Below are positions 10,440-22,670 of a DNA stretch of 64,000 nt, piece after piece (positions within the stretch are counted from its first letter, which is position 1; each line of letters starts with the position of its first letter). The notes below the pieces were generated by a model. It saw nothing but the letters and a program-made list of their open reading frames with translations, did not search any database and was not told the DNA's origin. The translations under genes and the position numbers were made by a program. This DNA is from Petunia secreta (lineage: Eukaryota; Streptophyta; Magnoliopsida; Solanales; Solanaceae): assembly GCA_029990175.1 (NCBI GenBank), contig JARKIP010000021.1:23441501-23505500 (forward strand), given 5' to 3'.

Positions 10440-10700
10440 AAGGGGTTGAATAGTGTTCACCAATTTTTCGAAGAACCTGACTCTTTATTTTTAGAACCCT
10501 GTTCTTGTAACGCAGCCTCCACACAAAAACACACCACACAGCAAACTAAAGAACACAGTACTTTTACGTGGAAAATTCCTTGCTCAAGGGAGAAAAACCA
10601 CGACCTTCACTCTGGGATTTTGAAAACACTTCACTAACACAAAGAGTAGGTTTTAGATTACAAACTCTGTAACCAAGGGGCTACACTTTAGACCCTAAAC
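10440..10700 (-). mobile_element. Probable Ty1/copia LTR remnant (R-U5 part)
   Basis: On the minus strand the sequence contains CGTGGTTTTTCTCCCTTG, then TTTTCCACGTAAA and an end ATTCAACCCC. This order is common in LTRs of plant copia elements. No primer-binding site, second LTR or coding region was found, so it is a solo LTR or fragment with an unclear left limit (it may extend to about 11130 in plus coordinates). Confidence 0.4.
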
Positions 10701-13130
10701 ACTCAACAAAGCTATACTCTAGCTTTACAAAGTAATCACTCAAGGTTTACCTAATACAATTGCTTCTAACATAAGCAGATAGGTAAAAACAACTTTAACA
10801 CGAAACAATGACAACTCTAATAAAGAACCTAGATAAAAATATCTAAGTTAAACTTTGAATTCTTCCACAGTTGTTTTCAGCAATTAAGTCACTTTGAAAG
10901 TTATTGGATTGCCTTGTATTTGCTCTGAACTCTCGTAGTAAAGAACTGAATACGACTGTCTCAATTACTTGCTTTTATATGGGCTGCTTTTATATGGACT
11001 TCGTAACTCTAGTTGTATTCCACTAGGAAACCTTGTAAATATGGCAGGTCCAGATTTCCTTATGATACTCCCCTTATTTAGTACCAACTCTAGTTCATAC
11101 TTCAATGAGACAGCCTCAACACAACTTTTTTTAGCTGACTAGGATGTGTGAGAATCTACGCGCCACTACTCCTAGTTCTGCATGGATTTGTATTCCACAA
11201 TCTTTTCGATCAGTCGTAACCTTCTCGTCAAGGACCAAGTCCTCGTCAAGGACCAAGTCCGTCTATGGACTACAAGGTCCTTCGTTTGTCATACTTCAAA
11301 ATATTCAACTCAACAAATTATTTCCTGGATTCAAATTTATTGAAGACGGAATAATTGATATACCTAGGTTCCTACTTGATGTTCATGCGATCGATCTTAT
11401 AGTCTAATCTCAAGATTATGACATTGAAAAGTTTGAAATTCGAGAAAAAATAAAAGCAATAACTATTTGAAAACTAAAACATGAATTAATAGATAAAACA
11501 AGATACAAAATCTTGGAAATTAATAATTGTTGTCATTATCATTGTGTATACATCTAAAAAAAAATAGACAATAATATTCACTTTAGGTGGACGAAAATTT
11601 TCCTAATTTGTAGAAGTTGGCCCAACAGCGAAGAATGAGAATGATAAAATCTTATAAATCATGGGAATGGGTAATGTATATATATGTACTCGTTTTAAAT
11701 GCAATTATTAGCCTATATTGTCTTGTCAAATTCCTTAAATGAATATGAAAGGACATGTTTTTTTTATTTTTCAGGAAAAAGGACATGGTTAAATCAAGCC
11801 GTATGGTGTCCTACACAAGTGATGGGAAGTTCTTTTGGTACGCTAGCTTAGCTGTATGAAAAAGATACTGAAATTTGTTTCTTTATTTATAGAAGTGTGA
11901 TATGAAGTTTTAAATTTCAGCAAGCACATTCTAATGTCTATGAAAGATTTTTTTTGGTAACTACGTACAACTACCTATCATGAATAGTGAAATCAAAGAT
12001 AAACATTTTCATTATACAATGACTTTAGTTAGTAACATGAATACTATTCAATGAACTAGAGTGAAATTAATGATTCGTTCAAAAAAGGAAAGCATAGTTG
12101 AATATATAGTTTTTTGTTTTCATTTTTGACATACTAGTAGGGGGATGTGTCGACACCTCCCTCACTAGGATCGGTAAGCTAAAGTAAGGTTTAATCCTTT
12201 TGTACTTCTCCGTTTGAAGTTTCATCATTAATAAAAGTCCACACAAACATTGTGTCTGAGAGATTTCCTTTTTTTTTTATCTGAAAGAAAATTTGAAGAG
12301 GATGAAAAAATCAAGATATTATTCAATATGATCGTATCTTCTAAAAACCCTAAATGTCAAACTGAATACGTGTCTTATGGTGTATACACGATATTATAAC
12401 AAACTAAATTTAATACACGATAAGGTAGAGATAGTAACCATATTTGGAGCTGCAATTGAGTGAAACAGTGGCATATGCGAGTTTATCTTCACAATGTTAG
12501 ATTTGGATAGATAGCAACCAATCAAAAGAGAATAGCCACATGCAGTACTTCTTGAGTAATGAAAATGTGACATTTTATATTTATGCAATTATGACAATGA
12601 AGTTTCTGGCTATACGTTTTATAGGTCATGAATAAGGTACATTTTGGTTTGGGACCAATTAGGAAAATGATAAACGGTGGTACCAGTGTCCTCCAAAGCT
12701 TCAATAATAACGTCGAATCTCATGCTATCCATTCGTACTTTTGTCTTAGATATAAGTTAATTCCAATATCAAAACAGAAAGGAGTTTAGCCAATGAGTTT
12801 AAGCGAACCGCAGCTTCCTAGCGGGGGGGTTTTCAGCATTAAAAAAGTAGATAGTAGTAATGATTTTGGAGTATTTTGCAGAAGTTTTATTGTAAAAGTA
12901 TTTTTCAGAATTTAAAAATATAATAGAAAATTTTTCCTAAATATATATTAGTCTTTTTAACAAACAGTGAAAGATCTTAAATAGACAATTTTCTGTAAAT
13001 TAGTAGAAACTTTAAGAAAAGATTAGAATTTATAGGATTAGTGTATTTAAACTTAATACTACTCTTTACTACTAGTATATATTATGAATGAAATAAGTCA
13101 ACAAATTACTTGAAATGGTACCATTAGATC
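10701..13130. other. Intergenic, no gene seen
   Basis: AT-rich DNA without a supported gene. An 18-bp unit, TCGTCAAGGACCAAGTCC, is repeated in tandem at 11225-11260 inside an 87-codon frame (11144-11407) that I do not recognise. Other open frames (12394-12704, minus) are short, overlapping and compositionally random. Confidence 0.6.
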
Positions 13131-13133
13131 TCT

Positions 13134-13665
13134 GAAAAAACCATTGTTTGGTATGCAAATGAAGATCATCCATCTCCCAAAGGATCAAGAATTGAGCTCA
13201 CTTCGGATCGTGGACTAGTCCTTACTAGTCCTCAACAAGAAGTGACTTCGATTTGTGATCCTCTAAAGGTGCAGTTGCTTATGGTTCTATGAAAGATACA
13301 TGCAATTTTGTGCTTGTTAAAAAAAAATTCTGAAACTTTATGGCAAAGTTTTAATCAAAGCAACGATACAATCTTGCAAGTCAAGAATTTGGAGAAGGAT
13401 TCAAGCTTTCTTCTCGTCGATCAGAAACTAATTTATCTATGGGAAGATTCTTGCTCAGAATGTTTCAAAATGGGAATATTGGAATTGTTACTGTAAACTT
13501 TCTGTGAGTATATAAATGAGAATTTTTATTTGCTTCGAAGCTTCGATCAATTGAGTGCAACGAATTACCAGCTCAAATTCAATTGCTTAATCGGATTTTG
13601 TGATGAAGGTCCTCATAGATTGCTTTTCTATGAGTTCTTGAACAATGGCAAAGGCACGTAGATGT
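13134..13665 (+). pseudogene. G-type lectin receptor-like kinase pseudogene
   Basis: The start encodes the bulb-lectin core (TIVWYANEDHPSPKGS, IELTSDRGLVLT), then after frameshifts VAYGSMKDTCNFVL, LWQSFNQSNDTIL and NLSMGRFLLRMFQNGN. Intact members are plasma-membrane receptors with lectin, S-locus, PAN, transmembrane and Ser/Thr kinase domains. Here lectin sequence passes within about 100 bp into a kinase piece (IGFCDEGPHRLLFYEFLNNG), so the middle of the protein is missing. At least two frameshifts and several stops make it non-functional. The longest intact frame, 62 codons, is at 13308-13496. Confidence 0.85.
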
Positions 13666-14165
13666 GTAAAATTCCCGGTGATGATCTCAAAGTAAATTCA
13701 GAGGAAATTTTACAGAAGAAAATTATGGATAATAACCGTATTCTTATGAATTTTTATGTGTAAAATATTCTGGAAGTAATATAATATCCCTATGTAATCC
13801 ACAAGAAAATTCAAGGATATTTAAAAATTAAACAAAATAAAAAAAAATTATCCTAACAAATCCCTAAATAATATTTTTACGGAAAAATTCCTATGTATTA
13901 TCTGGAAAAAAATTATTTTTGACATAAGCTTGCTTTCAAAATGAACTAAATAAAAAGAATATATTAGAAATGACAAAATAGTCTAATAATAAGTTTTTAC
14001 ATTGTGAAAAGGATTAATACAAAGAGAATTAAAACAAAGGAAATACGTATAATATCATAAATTACAAGGAAATGAGTGTTATGAAACTAAACTTAAGAGG
14101 ACGTATATGAAATTATCTCATTAGTTTTCTGGCAATGATGATATATATTGAAGGATAAATGGTGT
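13666..14165. other. Intergenic, nothing recognised
   Basis: AT-rich sequence with no open frame or repeat I can support. It ends at the target site of the hAT element. Confidence 0.6.
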
Positions 14166-14359
14166 AAGTTGAGTAGGGGTGGGCATAAAATCCGAAAATC
14201 GAAAAACCAAACCGAACCAAATTAATTCGGTTTTTCGGTTTCGGAATTTCGGTAATTTGGAACACTATTCGGTGTAAAATTTCGGTATTTCGGAATTTCG
14301 GTTCGGAATTCGGGTTTGAAGTGTTAAATTTCGGAACACCGAAATTTCGAATTCTTTTA

Positions 14360-14360
<1 letters not shown>

Positions 14361-14434
<74 letters not shown>
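14361..14434. repeat. (TA)37 microsatellite inside the hAT element
   Basis: Uninterrupted TA repeat next to the left subterminal array. It creates a spurious Tyr-Ile open frame (14113-14481, minus). Confidence 0.98.
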
Positions 14435-14435
<1 letters not shown>

Positions 14436-14618
14436 TTAAAATATATACAATTCTAATTACTAAATCTAAACCCAAGTTCAATTCTCTATAGTCTTGCGGT
14501 CTTCTTTAGTATACTAGTTATAAACATGGTTTAGCTTTCCTCAGTTCTTTGTGTGCACTTTAGCCAAAGTATGGAACTTGCTCTTTAATTTATACTTACT
14601 GAAATGTTGATGTCTTCT

Positions 14619-14994
14619 TGTTACGGTCCGTTGATATGGATCTAGTTATGGGTTGATGCATCACAAAATCAGAATTAATGGGGAGGGAATTAGGAGTTTG
14701 GGAATAGGTTTTCCTCCTGCGACCTATGGTGCTGATTCGTTAAGAGAGAACCGGCAATCTTTTGAGTTAAAGTACTCAAAAACTTGGATAATTTTCTGCT
14801 TACCTTTCATTAAAGTAAAATAGAGTTTAAATACAATACTGAAAAGATAACCACCCCTAAATACAAGGACATAACTTCCTACTTTTCCTATAGATAAGAA
14901 TCTGGAGGAAAATGCAAATAACTACTTAGAAATCTAATAAACTATATTTTAAGGCATAAGGACTGCTAACATTAAGGCTAGAGGACTGCTAACA
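14619..14994 (-). repeat. 3' LTR of the gag-only element
   Basis: 376 bp, TG...CA ends. It is the 3' LTR because gag is read on the minus strand. Confidence 0.93.
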
Positions 14995-15095
14995 TTACTC
15001 CCCTCCTTCAAATCTCTCTTGTCCTCAAGCGAGAAGTTTGGAACGCGTTGTGCATAAAAGTTTGCTGCCAGTGATACTTGTTAAGATTATAATGG

Positions 15096-15748
15096 TTAAT
15101 TTCCCTCTTGTTCAACAGAATCTTCCTCTTTATCGTTTACAGATTCAATCCAAAATAATTTCTTGCACTGATGACCTCGGGTGAATGGTTCATCACAGTT
15201 GAAACAAAGTCCTCTAAGTCGTCTTTCCTCCATTTCAGATCTGGTCAATTTCTTGACGAATTTGGTGTGTTGTTGAGGTGAGAAATCTGCCATCTTTGAT
15301 CTACAAGCATCTGACAATTGCGAATGAATGGGTTGTTCTTTGCATTCATAAAGTCGGGAAAGACTCATTGCCGTAGCCAAATCTGGTGGATTATGCAACT
15401 CTACCTCAACTACTATAAAGTCAGCAAGACCACTTATGTAGAATTCAATTTTCTGTCCTTGTGTAAGAGTACCAGCCCGCGAAACTAACTGCTCAAACTT
15501 TTCTTGATAATCTGCCACAGATCCAATTTGGTATAACTTGGCCAATTCTCCCAACTTTTGGCTTCTAATTGGTGGTCCAAAACGAAGGTTACATTGACGT
15601 TTGAACTCATCCCAAGAAGGTTGAGGCATATCAGTCTCTAGTTGAAGAAACCAGAGTTGTGCAATTCCTGTCCGGCCAAATTGGCTGCATGTTCCTCTTG
15701 GAACAAAGTCACCAAATGTGCCAGTTGCTCCTGAATTTGATCTTCCAT
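15096..15748 (-). CDS. Ty3/gypsy-type gag protein of the gag-only element
   Basis: A start at 15748 opens a short coiled-coil N-terminus (IQEQLAHLVTLFQEEHAANL) that ends after about 37 codons. A second frame then continues the protein as LWFLQLETDMPQPSWDEF and stays open for 177 codons (15096-15629). It contains the retrotransposon gag core (YQEKFEQLVSRAGTL, FISGL) and a zinc-knuckle-like CFNCDEPFTRGHQC. Gag forms the particle that packages RNA. Part of the normal N-terminal region is missing and a frameshift separates the two parts, so a full product would need repair or another start. Mobilisation would need enzymes from another element. Confidence 0.85.
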
Positions 15749-15771
15749 AACTCCTGGCTTTGATACCAAGT

Positions 15772-16147
15772 TGTTACGGTCCGTTGATATGGATCTAGTT
15801 ATGGGTTGATGCATCACAAAATCAGAATTAATGGGGAGGGAATTAGGAGTTTGGGAATAGGTTTTCCTCCTGCGACCTGTGGTGCTGATTCGTTAAGAGA
15901 GAACCGGCAATCTCTTGAGTTAAAGTACTCAAAAACTTGGATAATTTTCTGCTTACCTTTCATTGAAGTAAAATAGAGTTTAAATACAATACTGAAAAGA
16001 TAACCACCCCTAAACACAAGGACATAACTTCCTACTTTTCATATAGATAAGAATCTGGAGGAAACTGCAGATAACTACTTAGAAATCTAATAAACTATGT
16101 TTTAAGACATAAGGACTGCTAACATTAAGGCTAGAGGACTGCTAACA
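15772..16147 (-). repeat. 5' LTR of the gag-only element
   Basis: 376 bp, TG...CA ends, followed on the minus strand by the primer-binding site. Confidence 0.93.
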
Positions 16148-16673
16148 CTTCTGCTACTTCACATTTTTCCTTAGATCAAAGTCATGAGCCAAGGATTATA
16201 TTTCAGTAGTTTAATCAAGGAGTGCTATAGACCTAAGTAGTAGTTAAGTTAACTAAGCAGCTACTAGTTTAGTGATTTCATTCATTGTTACCGTAGAAGT
16301 ATTAACTAACTAGTCAAGTTCTTCTTTTAAAAGTTAAATTGGAATGGGTAATGAATAACTTAGTGATTCAAGATAACTTAGTTCAACTTCTAACTTCCTA
16401 CTTTAAATGTATGGAAATTTTAGTTTTATGAAAATACTATAGTTTTTTTGAAATGAAATGAATTGAATGATAGAAAATTGAAATAAAAACCGAATTATAA
16501 AACCGAAACCGAACCGAAATAACCAAACCGAATTACATAAAACCGAACCGAACCGAACCGATAAATTTTAGTTTGGTATTTGGTATCAACAATTAAGTAC
16601 CGAAAACCGAAATTCCGAATTTAAAAAAACCGAACCCAAACCGAAATTCCGAACGCCCACCCCTAAAGTTGAG

Positions 16674-16993
16674 TGACTTTGTTTATACAAACCAAATATA
16701 AATGGCTTTGATAGGTAAATTGCCTAATTTGGATGACTATATAAGTTATTAACTCCTCTATTTATTGGTGGGGAGGTATATAAAGGAAGAAATTGGTGGA
16801 TTGAGGAATGAAAGTTCGAAGACAAAGAGAACCGGGTTTTTCCAAAGAATTACTGCAGCTTTAATTTCCCACTTTCTTTCCAAATCTCTATCTATTGTGG
16901 CACATAAATGAAGGGATCAAAGAGATTATGGTAACTTCATAGTTCTCTATCTACTAATTTTATTTATCACTGAACGATCCTCCGTAATACTTT
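16674..16993 (+). other. Non-repeat island with promoter-like sequence
   Basis: A TATA-like GTATATAAAGG lies near 16777, followed by about 200 bp of leader-like sequence without an ATG-started frame of note, then element A. It may be the front of a host gene split by A, but the DNA after A (25351 on) shows no matching coding region. The left edge carries GTTGAGTGACTTTG, as in the MULE arms. Confidence 0.35.
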
Positions 16994-19643
16994 TTAAACA
17001 ATCTTAGGTAGTTGTTTCGGAAGTTAAGACTCCGATTGGCATGCTGATAATTTTAAAATCTTCGAAAGATCCAGTAGGACCTGTCTATAAAATTTGAACT
17101 AAATCGGACTTCGTTTGGTAGGTATCAGAAGAAGATATCAGTTTCCGTTGTAGGTAAATCCTAAAAAGAGGTTTTCGAGCTCGATTTTGGCGAATGAGCT
17201 CCGATTCAAAATCTGAAAGCGTCGTTAGGTTCGTATGATTATTTGTGACGTGTGTGAACTTTCGAAATTGAACTTTGAGGCCGTTCGAATAGTTTTCACT
17301 AAAATTTTGAAAATTAATAATTTGATCTTTTTCCCGTTTAATTCGTATCTTGAGTTTCAGGAATCCAATTTGAGATCTGCCTTAGCGAGTATGTTACATA
17401 TATTTTATATAACTTGCTTGAGAAATTTAGAATTATTCTGAATTTCATAGTGTTCCGTTTTAATTTTCTTTATGATAGAAAATTTTTTAAAAAAAAGGGA
17501 AAAAAAAGGAAAAGAAAAGAGAAATGAATGAGAGAGGCGATGGATTACATTTCCACTTATATAAAAGATAAACGAGAAATATAAACATATTAAGGAACGA
17601 GAGACAGACAGAAAACAAGAAAGAAAATGAAATGGAGTAAAAAAATAGAATTTTCACCTTGAAATAATGATACAGAGAGAAAACTAGAAAGAAAAGAGAG
17701 AAAGAAAAGGAAACGGAGTAGAAAAAAATAGAATTTTTACCCTGAAATATCCAGATAATGATGTGACTTCATTATTTCAGTTTATTATAGGTGTTTGAAT
17801 ATATTTTAACGGTAAAAATTGGGATAGTAGCTACATTATTCTAATAAGTTAAATTGATAGTTTAAATGGTAATTAGTCCCCGACAATGGAACTGATTATA
17901 TGTTCATACACAGGAAGTTATGGCAACCCGTAAATATAATTTATTAAGAGTTTGGTTATGTGAATTTGAACCATGTACATAGGTTTGGACTGCGTATTGT
18001 CTATGCAAATCGGGTGTCGGGTTCCTGACCGGATTGTTCTAAGATGTAAGGAATGAAGCCTTTAGCCTTATTTGATATATTTTTATATTTATTGAATATA
18101 GCGGGATCGTTTGGCACTGAACCCAAAGGACAAAGCGGTTGTTGAGTAGCAGTGTTAACTTTTGAACGAGGTAAGTGATTATATCCATTTCTTTGGAGGC
18201 ATTTGGTCTTGTGGATTTTCTACCACGTGTTCCTTACGTGTGTAGCTGCCTATAGGCGTACTTATTACTCCTTAGCTTTGGATTTACATTGTATATTATA
18301 TGTTATGCCTTGTTGTTGGTATTGCATTGAGCATAGAACATTGTACTCTCGTTGTGAGCTTGACATGTACTTCCATGTAGTCGATGAGAGTCCCGCGCTG
18401 GCCAAGGGTTATTATTGCATCATACCGCATTCATACATATTATAATTTTTGGTTATGGGCTGATCTGTCATATCTTGAGCGCAGGAATATCCCGCCTCAG
18501 CTTTTTATTATATCAGGTGCAGGAGTATTCCGCCCTAGGAGCAGGAGTATGTTCTTATGTCAGATACTGAGTGCAGGAGTATTCCTTCTTAGCTGCATAT
18601 TATATCAGGTTCAGGTGTATCCCGCCCCAGGAGCAGGAGTATTCTGCTTTTATGTCAGATACTGAGTGCATGAGTATTCTGCCTCAGCTTTATATTATCT
18701 TGGGTGCAGGAGTATTCCGCTCCAAGAGCAGGAGTATTCCGCTCTTATGTCAGATACTGAGTGCAGAAGTATTCTACCTCAGCTTTATATTATATCGGGT
18801 GCAAGAGTATTCCGCCCCATATGTAGGAGTATTCCGCTCCAGTTGGTTATTAGATTGTATTTCCCTCGAATGCAGGAGTATTCCGCTTCGGGATGGGATT
18901 ACCGGTACATGTGACCCCATTGCATCATACTGCATTCATCCTATTTCATTGTGCCGACTGTTGTGTATTGTGTGACTTAGTGTGATGTTTTGTGTATGTA
19001 TCATGTATTTCTTGTTGTTGAGATGTTTCTGGCTCGTATCCCTGGTTGTTTATGAGTTTATGATATCTTACGTATTTCCAGCTGTTATTTGGCTCTGCTT
19101 TTCTTTTATAATTGAGACAAGGTGAATTTGGTTTATCTGCTTTTCTTCTCCCTGTCTAGTTATCCTATTCTTTGAGGTGGCTAGTGTGCCCCCACTTATT
19201 GAGTCCTTTTGACTCACCCTTGTTTATTGTTTGTTTCTTGTCTATTTATTTCGTTTCGACAGGTTCACTCTAGGATTGAGTTCACCACGTTGTTAAGGAG
19301 CGAAGACGACTTCAGCTGTCAGGGTGAGCCAGCTTTTATTTCAGGATGGCCACCAGTTTTATGCTTATTATTTCAGTTGTATGTTTCTCCCTTTAGGAGG
19401 TGTCTATATTCTGCAATCTTAGATGTCTAGTCTGGATAGCCCTAAACCTAGTATGTTGGGTAGTCAGCTGTAGCATCTTTTGTACAACTTATGTATATAT
19501 TTGTGTCTCTTTAGGTCTTATTTCTTATATGAAAGTGGATTTTATGTTTATTTTTGTGAATTTAATTCAGAAGGGTTCGCTCGATAGGTCTAGGAGATGA
19601 TGTTGGGTGCCTGCACTTCTTAGTCGATATTCGGGTCGTGTCA
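16994..19643 (+). repeat. 5' LTR of element A (2650 bp)
   Basis: The start corresponds to the family start TGAAACGACCTTAGG, here mutated; the end is GGTCGTGTCA. It contains about four copies of a 95-bp minisatellite (18470-18850). Confidence 0.9.
18470..18850 (+). repeat. 95-bp minisatellite in 5' LTR of A, about 4 units
   Basis: Units start ATACTGAGTGCAGGAGTATT and carry the core GGAGTATTCCGC three times each. Overlapping open frames here (18384-18975) are products of the repeat. Confidence 0.9.
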
Positions 19644-22600
19644 GTTGGTATCAGAGCCCGGTTTAGAGTCCATCCAGTCAAAGACATTATCTAGTAGAGT
19701 CTCGCTGATAGGTACGCAGAGGTACGTACTTATCTACGAGAGGCTATGATGGCATTTAGGAAGTTTCTCTTCCTTCTTTTCTAATCGTGCATCAGTTTGG
19801 GATATAGAAATATTTTCGTTAATTCCTTCATAATAATTGTGATCCCTCGTGTGACAAATGGGCAAAGGGTAAGAGTTCAGGATGAAGCAGTCTAGCCTTG
19901 GACTAGCGCTACCCAAGCCCTAAGAGTTTTGGATTGTGATGGCGTCCAGTTGTGGAGGCCCCAACTGTGCCAGCTCGCGGTGGGAAAAAGGAGTAGGACC
20001 TTGTGGTTCCCTTAGCTCTCTACGATGCTCTTATGAAAATCTTAGCGGCGCAGATACTGCAAGAACCTCCTATCAGGTTGCCGCAGATGCAGACGTTCAG
20101 TCTCAGGGAGCTCATGTTCCAGTTCTTGATGTTGCTGCGGTAAATTATATTCTAGAGGCAACATGTGTTATGCTTCTAATTATTCTGGCTGGTTAGCTAG
20201 CCCAGGTAATAGCTCGGTCCAAGTGTCCGAAGACGCTATAATATTTTATCTAGTAGAACTTTTCGATATTCTCAGGCCAAGCATTAGATAATCCCCGTGA
20301 ATTTGTTTTAAAAAACTGATGTCTGTGTATCCTTCAGGCTCATGGTTATCTCGAGCAGTATGGTGTTGATTATACTGGTTTCCAATTTCAGGGTCCAGCC
20401 TTGGCTTGGTGGACCGCTCTTTATTAGCTAAGCAAGGCTTGCCTAAGTTGACTTAGCGCAAATTTTCTTGTAGATTTATGAAAGTTCCTTTCGTGCGGTG
20501 AGCGAGATGAAAAGTATCGCCAATTTGAGTAGATTGGACAGAGAAGCCTGTCAATTTCAGAATATGAGATTGAGTTCTCTAGGATCGCTAGATATGCACT
20601 AGAACTAGTCCATAAACCTTCCGAGAAGGTTTGAAGATTTATTGGTGACCTTTCTCCTTCCTTGATATCCTAGATGGCTCGAGAAATTGAGGTTGGGACT
20701 TCATTTGATGTTGTTGTTGATATTGGTCAGAGGTATTAGGCATACCATAAGTTAGAGCGGGAGAGCAAGAGATCCTACGGTCCTTGTGGGCACCATGGTA
20801 CCTCATTTGGAGGTAAGATTTGGGAGATCACCTGCCAGGTTATCTCAATTTGTAGAGCATGATTCTCAGTGATGCACGAGTAGTTCATCAAGATTAGGTT
20901 CAGTTTTCTCTTTGTAGCTATAAACAATCTATCCAGCTTCCATTTTCAGCGAAAAGGTGTTATCATTGTCGTGAGTCTGGTTATCCTTTGAGGAGTTTCC
21001 CTTACTCCGGCAGGAAGGCGGTCGTCTTTCTTTCGTCTTTCTTCTCGCCCTCAGGCACCTGCCCAGTCGTCGGGGATTCCATTTAAATCTCAATCATCCA
21101 GAGATATGCCACCATCTGCCCAAAGATGATTGCTAGGGTAGTGGCTCAGCTTAGCTGCAAAGGCAGTTCTATGAACTGCCAGTCTGGCTAGATGCTGGGG
21201 CATCTAATATAGTAAATTCAGGGATTTCTTCTTCCCTTATATGTGAATAAGATTTGATTCTTCCGATCGATTTGGAAATGATTTGTTTTATCATGTTTCC
21301 ATAGTTTTCTTGGATGTCGTTTCTATTAAAAATCAGTTGCGGTAGAGGAGTGAGCTTCTGGTATGATTTATTCTTGGTATTTGTGAGACCCTACTAATTT
21401 ATCTGGTTTAAATGTGAGAGATTTGGGAGTGAGTGTCGATATTTTCTGCTTGACATCTTGTTGTGCCACCTTCTATTATTATGTCAAGCTAGTCTACCTC
21501 TCTCTTTGGAATCCAGTGTTGGTAGGATGATGGAATTCTTATTCGTCACCATCAGAAAGTGTCATTGTTTCTTCAGGTGTAAAGTGATTAGTAAGTAATA
21601 TTCGATCTATGTCTCTTCCCTTGGTTCAAGATGCTAGTAGAGTCTTGTTATTCTACGAGCTTGTTTCAATTATAAAAGAGTTTTCTGGTAAATTGTCAGA
21701 GTTTCTATCTTATAGAAAGATTAAATTGGCATAGATGTTGTTCTATAAAGCTCATTTAATGTCTATTTCTTCGATTGAAATTCTTTGGCTAGCCTGACTC
21801 AGAAGTAGTCTAGCTCTGGTAGCCAAGCAAATAAGAAGATGAGCTTCCTGAAGCTCTAATTATTTCTATCCTTAGTCCATTATCATCTCTTCTTCGTCTG
21901 GTACTAGTGAGCTTGGACGGTTAGTAGTCGCTTGTGATGTTCCCTGTGTTGAGCCGGAGTGTGTGACACGGTAGCCGAGTAAGCACATTATTGTATTTTA
22001 AGGCTATTAAGGGTAATGAGAGGCATCATTTAACACCTGAGTTGATCCATCAGGTGGTGGTGCTTATGGCAAAGGTATGGAGTCGTGAACTCGAGAGTTG
22101 CAGCTATTTGGAAACTAGAGAGTAATTTGGTAGCTCAGGTCTGAGCCGCGTTATGTTTTAGCTATGTCTTCCTTAATCCAGCAGGTTGTGCGAGGATGGC
22201 TATTCTTATTCAAATTAGCTGTATGAAATTGTTCTCTAAGTGAATGAGTCTTCCTCCAATACTGAATGCTATTATTAAATCGCTAAGGCACTGCTGAAGC
22301 GTGAGCTAATTCTTAGTTTCATCAGCATGTTCTATATTGCAAAGTATATCGACGAGGTGATTCATCGGCAGAATCATGTTAATCCATCCAGAGTTCCGTG
22401 TATCCTTGTTCCGAAAAGGTAAAACTCTCCTCTCGTAATCGAGGAAGGGTCAGTTTAGTCCGAGTAAGATGAGCAATGGTATTATGATATTAACCAGATA
22501 TGTTTTATTCCAAGAGTTCGGTGTGCTTGTTATAATTCTAATTCTGTAATCATGAGATAATGCCCGTGGAGTAGTTTATGAAGGCAGTGCAAGTTCTCTT

Positions 22601-22670
22601 GTTATCTATGTGAATTTTTCTTTAAACTTAGCCTCGTTCGAGGACGAACGAGCGTCTAAGTGGAGGAGAA
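19644..22670 (+). pseudogene. Degenerate gag (and little else) of element A
   Basis: After the primer-binding site comes a gag-like region in broken frames. Recognisable pieces are a gag-core helix stretch (MAREIEVGTSFDVVVDI) near 20670-20730 and a zinc knuckle near 20953-20995 reading CYHCRESGY, in which the usual His and last Cys are changed. Downstream (21150-22620) I could not place protease, reverse transcriptase or integrase motifs with confidence. Stops and frameshifts are frequent. No product is expected. Confidence 0.7.

Larger units (their letters stand above)
14619..16147 (-). mobile_element. Gag-only (TR-GAG-like) LTR retrotransposon, complete
   Basis: Two 376-bp LTRs (14619-14994 and 15772-16147) start TGTTACGG and end GCTAACA. 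They differ at nine positions (about 2.4%). CTTCT flanks both sides (14614-14618 and 16148-16152). On the minus strand, next to the right LTR, is a primer-binding site TTGGTATCAAAGCC (initiator-Met type). Next to the left LTR is a purine tract GAAGGAGGGGAGT. The only gene is gag, with no protease, reverse transcriptase or integrase. This fits the described TR-GAG class of plant non-autonomous retrotransposons. Confidence 0.93.
14174..16665. mobile_element. hAT element (about 960 bp) enlarged by a nested retrotransposon
   Basis: The ends are TAGGGGTGGGC and its exact complement GCCCACCCCTA. AAGTTGAG flanks both sides (14166-14173 and 16666-16673), an 8-bp hAT-type duplication. Both subterminal regions are dense in CCGAA/TTCGG words (14205-14350 and 16490-16660), as expected for transposase-binding arrays of Ac-like elements. 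Removing the nested 1529-bp retroelement plus its duplicated target leaves about 958 bp with no transposase. A (TA)n run lies near the left end. Confidence 0.93.

Noticed and set aside
14113..14481. 122-codon minus-strand frame in the hAT element
   Set aside because: Made by (TA)37 and the CCGAA array.
18203..18975. Overlapping frames with repeated GVFRPRSRS-type peptides
   Set aside because: Products of the 95-bp LTR minisatellite; the same in 24075-24775.
19646..19660. tRNA gene at the TTGGTATCAGAGCC sites
   Set aside because: Only the primer-binding complement is present; no cloverleaf.
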